From NCBI RefSeq assembly GCF_000341145.1, contig NZ_ANBE01000033.1, positions 92,908 through 156,907 of the forward strand: DNA of 64,000 nucleotides. Reading direction: 5' to 3'. Both the position numbers and the translations under genes were made by a program. The notes below the pieces were generated by a model that was not told the DNA's origin, did no database searches, and saw only the letters and a program-made list of their open reading frames with translations. Positions 25,601-32,864 of the stretch are shown here, piece after piece (the stretch's first letter is position 1; each line of letters starts with the position of its first letter). This DNA is from Nocardiopsis xinjiangensis YIM 90004. GTDB lineage: Bacteria; Actinomycetota; Actinomycetes; Streptosporangiales; Streptosporangiaceae.

Positions 25601-26638
25601 ATGGAGACACCGACCACCGCCCGCCGATTGGAGCGGTTGCCCAAAGCCCATCTGCACCTGCACTTCACCGGCTCGATGCGCCACGACACGTTGGTCGAAC
25701 TCGCCGACAAGAACGGCGTGCATCTACCGCACTCGTTGGCCGAGGAATGGCCGCCCAAGCTGCGCGCCACCGACGAGCGGGGCTGGTTCCGGTTCCAACG
25801 CCTGTACGACATCGCCCGTTCGGTGCTGCGTACCCCCGATGACCTGTACCGCCTCCTGCGCGAGGCCGCCGAGGACGAGCGTGCCGCGGGGTCGGGGTGG
25901 TTGGAGATCCAGGTCGACCCGGGGGGCTACTCCTCCCTGTTCGACGGTCTGACCTCCACCCTGGAGCTGATGTTGGACGCGGCCGCGGCGGCCCAGAGCG
26001 AAACAGGCGTGCACATCGGCCTCATGGTCGCCGCCAACCGCACCAAGCACCCCCTTGACGCCAAGGTCCTGGCCCGCCTGGCCCGCCAGTACGCGGACCG
26101 GGGCGTGGTCTCCTTCGGCCTCAACAACGACGAGCGCCGGGGGCGGGCCCGCGAGTTCGAGGGCGCCTTCCGTATCGCCAAGCGCGCCGGGCTCCTCTCC
26201 GCTCCGCACGGCGGGGAGCTCGGCGGACCGCGCAGTGTGCGCGAGTGCCTGGACGAGCTGGACGCCGACCGTGTGGGACACGGGGTGCGCGCAGTGGAGG
26301 ACCCCTACCTGCTGGAACGCATCGCCACCCAGGGCATCACCCTCGAGGTGTGCCCGACCTCCAACGTGGGCCTCGGCGTGATCGACGACATCGACCGCCT
26401 GCCGTTGCGGCGCCTCTACGACGCGGGAGCACCGATCGCGCTGGGCACCGACGATCCCCTGCTGTTCGGCCCGCGCCTGGCGGAGCAGTACGAGATCGCC
26501 CGTTCGGTCTTCGGGTTCGGTGACACGGAGCTGGCCGAGCTCGCGCGGATGTCGATCCGCGGATCGGGGGCGCCGGATCCGCTGAAGAAGGAGCTGCTGG
26601 CGGGGGTGGACACCTGGCTCGCCTCCGAGCCGGGGTGA
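25601..26638 (+). CDS. add: adenosine deaminase
   Basis: 345 residues, metal-dependent amidohydrolase that converts adenosine to inosine for purine salvage. Metal-binding HLHLH is at residues 17-21; HGGE (about 204) carries the catalytic Glu; GHGVRAVE, CPTSNVGLG and the TDDPLLFG aspartates follow. No Shine-Dalgarno precedes the ATG. A CAGGCT hexamer ends six bases before it, so a leaderless transcript is possible. Related amidohydrolases (adenine deaminase, aminofutalosine deaminase) share these motifs, so the exact substrate is not proved. Confidence 0.9.
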   Translation: METPTTARRLERLPKAHLHLHFTGSMRHDTLVELADKNGVHLPHSLAEEWPPKLRATDERGWFRFQRLYDIARSVLRTPDDLYRLLREAAEDERAAGSGWLEIQVDPGGYSSLFDGLTSTLELMLDAAAAAQSETGVHIGLMVAANRTKHPLDAKVLARLARQYADRGVVSFGLNNDERRGRAREFEGAFRIAKRAGLLSAPHGGELGGPRSVRECLDELDADRVGHGVRAVEDPYLLERIATQGITLEVCPTSNVGLGVIDDIDRLPLRRLYDAGAPIALGTDDPLLFGPRLAEQYEIARSVFGFGDTELAELARMSIRGSGAPDPLKKELLAGVDTWLASEPG

Positions 26639-26686
26639 GGGCCGTCCTGGCCGCGGGGCCGGGACCCGTTCCGGCCTTGCAAGCGG

Positions 26687-27280
26687 TCAGCGGAGGAACA
26701 TCAGGGCGCCCTGGGCGAGCATGGCGGCGCCGGCGGCGAAGAAGAGGACGGCGGCGCCGATACGGATCGCCTTCTCGGGGAGCTTCTTGCCGAGAAGGGC
26801 GCCCAGGGCGATGGCCACGGCGTCGGCGGCGACCATGCCGACGGTGGAGCCGATCCACACCGGGAACCAGTGGTGCTGGGTCCCGACGGTGATGGTGGCC
26901 AACATGGTCTTGTCACCGAGCTCGGCGACGAAGAAGACCAGGGCGACGGTCATGAACCCGGAGCGGATGCGGCGTGAGGCGGCGCGTTCCTCGTCCTTGT
27001 CGTTCATCTCGTCGCCGCGCAGGGTCCAGGTCCCGAAGAACAGGAATGCCAGGCCCGCGGCGAGGGTGAGCCAGTCGGTGGGGATCGCCGCGCCGATGAC
27101 CTCGGCGACGAAGACGCTCGCCAGGTGCACCACGGCGGTCGCGGCGGTGATGCCGAGAATGACGGTGAGCGCCCGGTAACGCGTCGCGAGGGACATCGCG
27201 ACCAATTGTGTCTTGTCGCCCATTTCCGCGAAGAAAATAGCGATCGTACTCACGACGAGTCCGGTCAGGAACCCTGTCAT
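26687..27280 (-). CDS. GDT1/UPF0016 (TMEM165-like) cation transporter, probable Mn2+ exporter
   Basis: 197 residues, six predicted membrane helices in two homologous halves. Each half has the family signature E-x-G-D-K-T: EMGDKT at 19-24 and ELGDKT at 120-125. Family members (Gdt1, TMEM165, bacterial MneA) transport Mn2+ or Ca2+ against H+. The start at 27280 follows GAGGGGAA closely; longer forms would read through the riboswitch and are rejected. The yybP-ykoY aptamer in its leader supports a role in exporting excess manganese. It is convergent with add. Confidence 0.9.
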   Translation of the reverse strand: MTGFLTGLVVSTIAIFFAEMGDKTQLVAMSLATRYRALTVILGITAATAVVHLASVFVAEVIGAAIPTDWLTLAAGLAFLFFGTWTLRGDEMNDKDEERAASRRIRSGFMTVALVFFVAELGDKTMLATITVGTQHHWFPVWIGSTVGMVAADAVAIALGALLGKKLPEKAIRIGAAVLFFAAGAAMLAQGALMFLR

Positions 27281-27353
27281 TTCCCCTCGATCAGTCCGGA
27301 ACGGGGCGAGAGGCGGACACGCCTCTTCGACCCGGTCGCCGTTCATGCGCCGG

Positions 27354-27457
27354 GCCGAAGGTCTCGCCCGCCCTCGTTCATCCGATTGAGGGCTCATGCG
27401 GCCGGGCCCTCGGGCCGGTCTGTCGACCGCATGCATCGGGGACTACTCCCCTTCGGC
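27354..27457 (-). ncRNA. yybP-ykoY (Mn2+) riboswitch
   Basis: On the minus strand GCCGAAGG (27457-27450) and CCTTCGGC (27361-27354) form the P1 stem. Just inside lie the two family-defining loops: GGGGAGTAG on the 5' side and GGCGAGACC on the 3' side, with ACAGACCGGCC-type sequence between. This is the architecture of the yybP-ykoY class, which senses Mn2+. About 75 bases separate P1 from the GDT1-type start codon; they hold a GAGGCG/CGCCTC hairpin near 27311-27326 that could be the expression platform. Confidence 0.88.
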
Positions 27458-27534
27458 GAACACGACTTTACGACAAAGGCGACGAGAAAGGCAATTCATG
27501 GCCCTGTCAAATTCACTCGGAAAGAAGCTCGAAT

Positions 27535-27575
27535 AAAAAAGTTCGCCGCACCCAACTCAAGAATTGGGTACGGCG
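27535..27575 (-). terminator. murB rho-independent terminator
   Basis: CGCCG and CGGCG plus ACCCAA and TTGGGT pair into an 11-base-pair stem with one mismatch. On the minus strand it is followed by AAC and six T residues. It lies 26 bases past the murB stop and upstream of the Mn2+ riboswitch, which therefore starts a separate transcript. Confidence 0.93.
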
Positions 27576-27600
27576 TGAAAAAGGTGTGGGCGAAAGCGCG

Positions 27601-28698
27601 TTACAGGTCCACGCCCACCATGACGGGTTCGTTGACCAGGCGGATCCCGAAGGCCGCCTCGACACCGGCGCGCACCTCACGTGCCAGATCGAGCAGGTCC
27701 TCCGTCGAGGCCCCTCCCGGGTTGGTCAGCGCCAGTGTGTGCTTTCCGGAGATGCGGGCCGGACCCTGGCCGTGCCCCTTGTCGAACCCGGCCTTGTCGA
27801 TCAACCAGGCAGCGGAGAGTTTGACTCCGCCGCGGCCGTCGGGGTGGCCGGGGACCGGGAAGTCGGGGCCCAAGCGTTCGGCGGCGCGCTCGCGCACCGC
27901 GGCGAAGGTCTCCTCGGACACGATGGGGTTGGTGAAGAACGACCCTGCGCTGCGGGTGTCGGGGTCGCCTTCCTCCACCACCATGCCCTTGCCCCGGCGC
28001 AGGCCCAGGACGGTCTCGCGGGCGCGCTCCAGCGGCACCCGCTCCCCCGCCTCGACGCCCATCGTTCGGGCGACCTCGGCATAGGCGACGGGACGACTGA
28101 GGTCGGAACGGCGCAGCTCGAAGACGACCTCGCACACCAAGTAACGGGGCCGGCCCTTGAAGACGCTGTCGCGGTAGGTGAAACCGCATTCGTCGTTGGT
28201 CATGGTGCGCAGCTCGCCGGTGTCCCGGTCGTGGACCAGCACCTCCCGCACGGTCTGGCTGACGTCCTGGCCGTAGGCGCCCACGTTCTGGATCGGGGTC
28301 GAGCCGACGCGTCCGGGGATCCCGCTGAGGAACTCCAACCCGCTGAGGCCCTCGCCGACGACACGCTCGACCAGCGGGTCCCACTCCACGCCGGCCTGGG
28401 CGCGCAGAAGCACCACGGTCTCGCCGGTGTCCGGGTCGGTTCCTGCCTCCTCGAAGGAGACCCCCTGGGTGTCGACGTGCACCACCGTTCCGGAGAAACC
28501 GGAGTCGGCCACGACGAGGTTGCTGCCCCCGCCCAGGACCAGGACGGGTTCACCGGCCGTGTCGGCCCCGCGCACGGCGGCGACGAGCTCCTCGGTCGTG
28601 GTGGCCCGCACGAAGGTCTTGGCGGGCCCGCCCAGGCCGAGCGTGGTGTAGTCGGCCAGCACGGGCGGATCGTCGGAGAACGTGGACACCTCAACCAC
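27601..28698 (-). CDS. murB: UDP-N-acetylenolpyruvoylglucosamine reductase
   Basis: 365 residues, type I MurB, the FAD enzyme making UDP-MurNAc for peptidoglycan. The FAD-binding domain shows VLGGGSNLVV and SGIPGRVGSTPIQNVGAYGQ; the catalytic Ser is in RSAGSFFTNP, and the C-terminal KLSAAWLIDKAGFKG-like block reads KLSAAWLIDKAGFDKG. The start may be GTG at 28698 or GTG at 28689, nine bases later; the latter has GAGGTGG upstream. It is the last gene after hadA-hadB, 14 bases past hadB. Confidence 0.96.
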   Translation of the reverse strand: MVEVSTFSDDPPVLADYTTLGLGGPAKTFVRATTTEELVAAVRGADTAGEPVLVLGGGSNLVVADSGFSGTVVHVDTQGVSFEEAGTDPDTGETVVLLRAQAGVEWDPLVERVVGEGLSGLEFLSGIPGRVGSTPIQNVGAYGQDVSQTVREVLVHDRDTGELRTMTNDECGFTYRDSVFKGRPRYLVCEVVFELRRSDLSRPVAYAEVARTMGVEAGERVPLERARETVLGLRRGKGMVVEEGDPDTRSAGSFFTNPIVSEETFAAVRERAAERLGPDFPVPGHPDGRGGVKLSAAWLIDKAGFDKGHGQGPARISGKHTLALTNPGGASTEDLLDLAREVRAGVEAAFGIRLVNEPVMVGVDL

Positions 28699-28712
28699 CT
28701 CTGTCGAAACTG

Positions 28713-29141
28713 TCAGGACGCGAGCCGGACCAGGGCCTTGGACTGCACCAGCACCTTGGCGCCGCCGGAGCGGGCGGTGAGCAGCACGTTGACGGTCCCG
28801 TCGTCGTTCTTGGACTTGACCTTGCCCCCCACGGTGATCTCGGTGCCCTCCTCGTTGTCGGGAACCGTCACCGGGGCGGAGAAACGCACGGAGTAGTCGA
28901 GGACACAGCCCGGGTCCCCGGTCCAGTCGGTGAGCACACGCGCGGCCTCGGCCATGGTGAACATGCCGTGCGCGATCACGTCGGGCAACCCGACGGACTT
29001 GGCGAAGCGTTCGTTCCAGTGGATGGGGTTGAAGTCACCCGAGGCGCCCGCGTAGCGGACGAGGTCCAAGCGGCGGACCGGGAAGGTCTGTTCGGGGATC
29101 TCGGCGCCGACCTCGACGTCGGCGTGGCGCAACCTGCTCAC
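28713..29141 (-). CDS. MaoC-family (3R)-hydroxyacyl dehydratase subunit, HadB-like
   Basis: 142 residues, single hot-dog fold with the catalytic DFNPIHWNERFAKSVGLP motif (Asp/His of the R-specific hydratase pair) and the VIAHGMFTMA helix. It resembles mycobacterial HadB, the catalytic half of the FAS-II 3-hydroxyacyl-ACP dehydratase. The GTG at 29141 is chosen because GAGGAA precedes it and it matches the family length. An ATG at 29189, overlapping the hadA stop (ATGA), would add 16 residues and remains possible. It lies between hadA and murB. Confidence 0.85.
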   Translation of the reverse strand: MSRLRHADVEVGAEIPEQTFPVRRLDLVRYAGASGDFNPIHWNERFAKSVGLPDVIAHGMFTMAEAARVLTDWTGDPGCVLDYSVRFSAPVTVPDNEEGTEITVGGKVKSKNDDGTVNVLLTARSGGAKVLVQSKALVRLAS

Positions 29142-29185
29142 GCTGGTGTTCCTCACGTATCGCTGGGGACGGTGGTGCGGCCTGC

Positions 29186-29629
29186 TCATGCTCCGCGCAC
29201 GACGAGCATCATCGTGGCGGTCACCACGTGCTCGCCGCCCGAGTCCGAGGCCTCGGTCTCCAGGGTCAGCAGGTCGTTGCTGCCCAAGGTCTTGATGCCG
29301 GTGATACGAGTGACGCTGGAGAGCACGTCCCCGGCGAGGAGGGGGCGCGAGTACTGGAAACGCTGGTCGCCATGGACCACACGGGAGAAGTCCACGCCCA
29401 GATCGGGATCGGCCACGGCCTGCGCCGAGCCGGCCATGCCGAGGATCACCGGGAAGGTCGGCGGTGCGACCACGTCGGCGTACCCCAGGGTGCGCGCCGA
29501 TTCGCGGTCGACGTAGGCGGGGTTGGGGTCGTTGATCGCCTCGGCGAACTCACGGATCTTGCCCCGGGTGACCTCGTAGACCTCGGGGGCGGGGTACTCC
29601 CGGCCGAGGTGGTCAGGGTTGATCGCCAC
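29186..29629 (-). CDS. FAS1/MaoC-like dehydratase subunit, HadA-like
   Basis: 147 residues. It begins VAINPDHLGREYPAPEVYEVTR and has a hot-dog fold with no catalytic D-x-x-x-H motif, like HadA/HadC subunits that stabilise and position substrate for HadB. The GTG at 29629 has AGAGGGAG upstream. It probably forms a heterodimer with the next gene in fatty-acid elongation; mycolates need not be made. The order rpmG-hadA-hadB-murB is widespread in actinobacteria. Confidence 0.85.
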   Translation of the reverse strand: MAINPDHLGREYPAPEVYEVTRGKIREFAEAINDPNPAYVDRESARTLGYADVVAPPTFPVILGMAGSAQAVADPDLGVDFSRVVHGDQRFQYSRPLLAGDVLSSVTRITGIKTLGSNDLLTLETEASDSGGEHVVTATMMLVVRGA

Positions 29630-29671
29630 GGTCTCCCTCTTCTGGTTGGGGCCGATGAGTGCCCGACACAC

Positions 29672-29706
29672 GAAACAGCCCGGTGAGCTGTTCGCTCACC
29701 GGGCTG
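29672..29706 (-). terminator. rpmG terminator
   Basis: CAGCCCGGTGAGC and GCTCACCGGGCTG form a perfect 13-base-pair stem around a five-base loop, followed on the minus strand by TTTCG. It is 70 bases beyond the rpmG stop and only about 40 bases before hadA, so hadA must use a promoter inside or next to it, or rely on read-through. Confidence 0.9.
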
Positions 29707-29775
29707 AAAGTCCAGGCGAAGTCCGTTGCTCCCGGACGCCGCCTCCGTCCGCGCTCTGCGCGGCACGCGCACGAC

Positions 29776-29940
29776 CTAGCGGGTCTCGCGGTGCTCGTTG
29801 TGCGTACGGCAGGTCGAGCAGAACTTCTTCATCGAGAGCCGGTCGGGGGTGTTCCGACGGTTCTTGCGCGTGATGTAGTTACGGTTCTTGCACTCCTGGC
29901 AGGCCAGGGTGATCTTCGGCCTCACATCTGTGGCAGCCAC
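29776..29940 (-). CDS. rpmG: 50S ribosomal protein L33
   Basis: 54 residues, starting GTG at 29940: [21 protein letters not shown], ending [14 protein letters not shown]. Two CxxC pairs (CQEC and CSTC) make this the zinc-binding (C+) form of L33. C+ ribosomal proteins are often replaced by C- paralogues under zinc limitation through Zur in actinobacteria; no C- copy is in this window. Confidence 0.95.
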   Translation of the reverse strand: MAATDVRPKITLACQECKNRNYITRKNRRNTPDRLSMKKFCSTCRTHNEHRETR

Positions 29941-30045
29941 TTCGGAGTGCCTTTCTCGCTGGAAACATTACCTAACACGCAGTAGAACACTGCTGGGCAC
30001 CCGCGAAGACCCCTGGCGTACTTCTGTCCCCAGGGGCCGGCGAGT

Positions 30046-30121
30046 TGGTAGCGGGGGCCGGACTTGAACCGACGACACAGCGATTATGAGCCGCTTGCTC
30101 TACCGACTGAGCTACCCCGCC
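30046..30121 (-). tRNA. tRNA-Met (CAT anticodon)
   Basis: 76 bases including an encoded 3' CCA. Acceptor GGCGGGG pairs with CCCCGCT (one G-T), D-arm GCTCAGTCGGTAGAGC, anticodon loop CTCATAA with CAT, T-arm GTCGGTTCAAGTCCGGC. The mixed acceptor and loop suggest elongator Met; a lysidine-modified Ile2 identity cannot be excluded from sequence alone. Confidence 0.93.
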
Positions 30122-30221
30122 CCGATCTGACGGGGACCGGATCCCGAATTCGGATCCTCCCCGGACCGGCCGACGGCTCGCGCCGACCACCCACCTGAGT
30201 GGATCGGACCGCATCAAGTGG

Positions 30222-30297
30222 TGGAGCCCCTTTACGGATTCGAACCGTAGACCTTCTCCTTACCATGGAGACGCTCTGCCGACTGAGCTAAAGGGGC
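30222..30297 (-). tRNA. tRNA-Thr (GGT anticodon)
   Basis: 76 bases with an encoded 3' CCA. Acceptor GCCCCTT/AAGGGGC, D-arm GCTCAGTCGGCAGAGC, anticodon loop ATGGTAA with anticodon GGT, T-loop GGTTCGAATCC. It is upstream of tRNA-Met on the same strand and likely in one transcript with it and rpmG. It marks the left edge of the accessory block. Confidence 0.95.
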
Positions 30298-30357
30298 GCG
30301 CTGTGCTGGGCTTCCTCTCGTCCGCCCCGAGGGCGTTGCCCCCGTGCGCTGATAAGA

Positions 30358-30388
30358 ACTATACAGGTCTCAGGGGGTGCTCTGCCAA
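30358..30388 (-). promoter_or_regulatory. candidate promoter for tRNA-Thr/tRNA-Met
   Basis: On the minus strand TTGGCA (30388-30383) and TATAGT (30363-30358) are separated by 19 bases, slightly wide. The -10 lies about 60 bases upstream of the mature tRNA-Thr 5' end. The position and near-consensus -10 support it; the spacing weakens it. Confidence 0.45.
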
Positions 30389-30544
30389 ATCGGCGGCCGG
30401 ACCCCCTCCCCCAGACATGCTCCGGGACTACCCCCGGAACGGCATAACCGCTGCTCATCGGCGGTTCTCGACCGTTTCCGGGTCTTCGCGCGGAGGCGGG
30501 AAAAAGCCGGGAATGTGACCCGGACCGCCCGATCCCGCAGGCCC

Positions 30545-32644
30545 TCAGCTCCCCTCGTCGAGCCACACGTTGGACATCGCGTCGCGGTTGATCGTGCGGA
30601 TCGAGGCGGGCAGCCCCAACCGGAGCATCGCGTCCGGCAACCGGGTGTCGTGGGTGAAGACGATCAGCTGCCGGTACCGGCCCGCCTCCGCCAGGACCGA
30701 GGCCAGCCCTTCGACGGTCTCGGTGTCCATCGCCTGCACGGGATCGTCCAGGACGAGGAACCCGAACGGGTTGCCCTCCACCAGGGCGCGGGGCAGGCAG
30801 ATCGACAATGCCAGAGCCTGGAACTCACCCTGGCTCAGCAGACCGGGTGCGCTCGTCTGGTCCTCGACCCCGTCCACCGCCACGTCCACCTCGACCCGGC
30901 GGCGGACCCCGCGGCCGATGAGGCGCATGCCCTGCAGGTCGATGTGGCGTTCCTGGCGCAGGCGGTACCAGACCTGCTCGGCCTGGGCGGCGACCGGACC
31001 GAGGCGTTCGGCCCGCAGTTCGCGGGCGCGCTCGGCCAGCCAGTCGAGGGCCTCCTCGGCCGAGGCCAGGGTCTCGCTCGCCCGGATCGCCTCCTGGGCG
31101 TCGTCGAGCCACGCGGAGAGGCGCTCGGCGAGGTCGGCCCAGCCCCCGGTGGGGTCCTCCAGGCGTTCGCCCGCGTCGCGGCGCGCACTGATCGCGGCGG
31201 TGCGCAGTTGTTTGCCGACCGTCTCGATGTGTTCGGCCAGTTCCCCGAGGTCGGTGATCGTGTTGCCCGACTCCCACAGCGCCCACACCTGGCCCAGCTC
31301 GCTGTCGGGCGGCAACCAGGTCGGCATCGGGGAGAGCAGGAACCGGGCCTGGTCGCGGGCGGCCTCGGCACGTCCGTACGCGGCCTCGGCGGTGGCGGCC
31401 TGGGGACGCAGAGCCCGCACCTGGGCCTTGGCCCGGCGGGCCCAGTCCGATCCGAGGGCGCCGGAAGCCGAACAGGTGGGGCAGGTCGTCTCGGAGGGGT
31501 GGCGCTGATGGTGTTCCAGGGCCTGTTCGAGCAGGTTGAGGACCCCGTGGGCGTGGTCGCCCTTGGTCCCTGCGGCCATCGCCAGTTCCATCGAGGCCCC
31601 GCGCAGTTCGTTGACCACGTCGGCGATGACGACCCGTTCGGGAACGCTCAGGCGGCGCAGCCGGCGCAGGACCACGTGCTGGGCCGGGTCGGCCGGACCG
31701 TCGTCGGCGGCGATACTGCGCAGTTCCCCGAAGTCGAGGTGCTGGGCGGTGAGCAAGGTCACGGCCCGGGCGGCCCGGGGATCGTCGGAGGCACGCAGGT
31801 CCTCCAGGAGCAGCCGGAGCTCGCGGGAAGGGCGGTCACGGCGTTTGACGAGCCCGTCGCAGACCCGGGCCAAGCGGCGTTCGGCCTCGGCCAGGTCGGT
31901 CAGGCCCAGGAGCGCGGTGAGGGTGTCGTAGAGCTCGGCGGAGCGGCCGGTGACGGTACGGCCCAGCTCGTCGTAGGAGAGGAAGGGACGGTAGCGGACC
32001 AGGTCCTCGCCCCAGCCGAGCGTGCGCAGGTGCGAGACCTCGCCGTCGGGCCGCACGACCTCCCCGCGCGCCGAGCGGACGCTCTCGCCGATCCAGTGGC
32101 GGGTGATGCGGGTCGGGGCATGGTCGCCGGCGAAGTGGATGTCGACGCTGGCCTCGGTGCGCTCGTCGTAGTGCAGGTTGCGCCATCCGTCGCGCCACCC
32201 GGTGGGCATCGCGTCCCAACGGGGATTGCGCCCGGTCAGGGCCGCCTCGGCCGCTTCGGCGAAGCTGGACTTGCCCGAGCCGTTGCGGCCGACGATGACG
32301 TGGAGGCCGGGCCCGGTGGGAAAGGTGAGTTCGGCGGGACGGCCGATCCCACGGAACCCCTGTACACGGATCCCGGTCAGTTGTGAGTGCGGGGCCCTGC
32401 CCGGACCGCTCTGGGAGGTGGATCCGGGTTCGGGTTCGGGCATCTCGCGCCCGTCGAGGACCGCGGACACGGCCTCGTCGCCCCACAGCGCCGCACGGAC
32501 CCAGTCACGTGTCTGCCGGGCCAACCGCGACCGCTCCAGCGCCGCCAGCAGCACCTCCGCGGTGGGGTCGTCGGCCGGCGGGGTCCCATAGCCGTCCTGT
32601 TCGTCTCGGTCGAACGTCTCGGGGATCCGAGCCACCTTCGCCAC
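30545..32644 (-). CDS. Rad50/SbcC-like AAA ATPase with CPTC hook motif
   Basis: 699 residues from GTG 32644 (VAKVARIPETFDRDEQ); the start is uncertain, with GTG 32635 and an extension to 32740 as alternatives. The ATPase head is split: Walker A GRNGSGKSS at 119-127 near the N-terminus, and signature LLSQGEFQALAL, Walker B FLVLDDPVQAMD and a FTHDTRL switch His near the C-terminus. The middle is Ala/Glu/Arg-rich, probably a short coiled coil, with TCPTC at about residue 390, placed like the Rad50 zinc hook but on a much shorter arm. This suggests a DNA-binding SMC-type ATPase. No Mre11/SbcD nuclease is adjacent. It follows jetC in the same direction, 220 bases apart. Confidence 0.8.
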   Translation of the reverse strand: MAKVARIPETFDRDEQDGYGTPPADDPTAEVLLAALERSRLARQTRDWVRAALWGDEAVSAVLDGREMPEPEPGSTSQSGPGRAPHSQLTGIRVQGFRGIGRPAELTFPTGPGLHVIVGRNGSGKSSFAEAAEAALTGRNPRWDAMPTGWRDGWRNLHYDERTEASVDIHFAGDHAPTRITRHWIGESVRSARGEVVRPDGEVSHLRTLGWGEDLVRYRPFLSYDELGRTVTGRSAELYDTLTALLGLTDLAEAERRLARVCDGLVKRRDRPSRELRLLLEDLRASDDPRAARAVTLLTAQHLDFGELRSIAADDGPADPAQHVVLRRLRRLSVPERVVIADVVNELRGASMELAMAAGTKGDHAHGVLNLLEQALEHHQRHPSETTCPTCSASGALGSDWARRAKAQVRALRPQAATAEAAYGRAEAARDQARFLLSPMPTWLPPDSELGQVWALWESGNTITDLGELAEHIETVGKQLRTAAISARRDAGERLEDPTGGWADLAERLSAWLDDAQEAIRASETLASAEEALDWLAERARELRAERLGPVAAQAEQVWYRLRQERHIDLQGMRLIGRGVRRRVEVDVAVDGVEDQTSAPGLLSQGEFQALALSICLPRALVEGNPFGFLVLDDPVQAMDTETVEGLASVLAEAGRYRQLIVFTHDTRLPDAMLRLGLPASIRTINRDAMSNVWLDEGS

Positions 32645-32864
32645 CCGCCTCACTGATCGCTTCGCACCGGGGTCAGGGTGCGCCCGGCGGGCACTCGACC
32701 AGCTGTGTGAGGATCCGTCGGTGCGACGGACGGTGCCCACCGGACACAGCCTAGGACAGCCGGGGACGAACGGTACGGGATGCCGGGGAACTCGTCCTCA
32801 TCCGGCCCGCGCCCCGGATCCCGGGCGGGGTGTCCGCACCCGCGCCCGGAACAGCCACCAAAGG

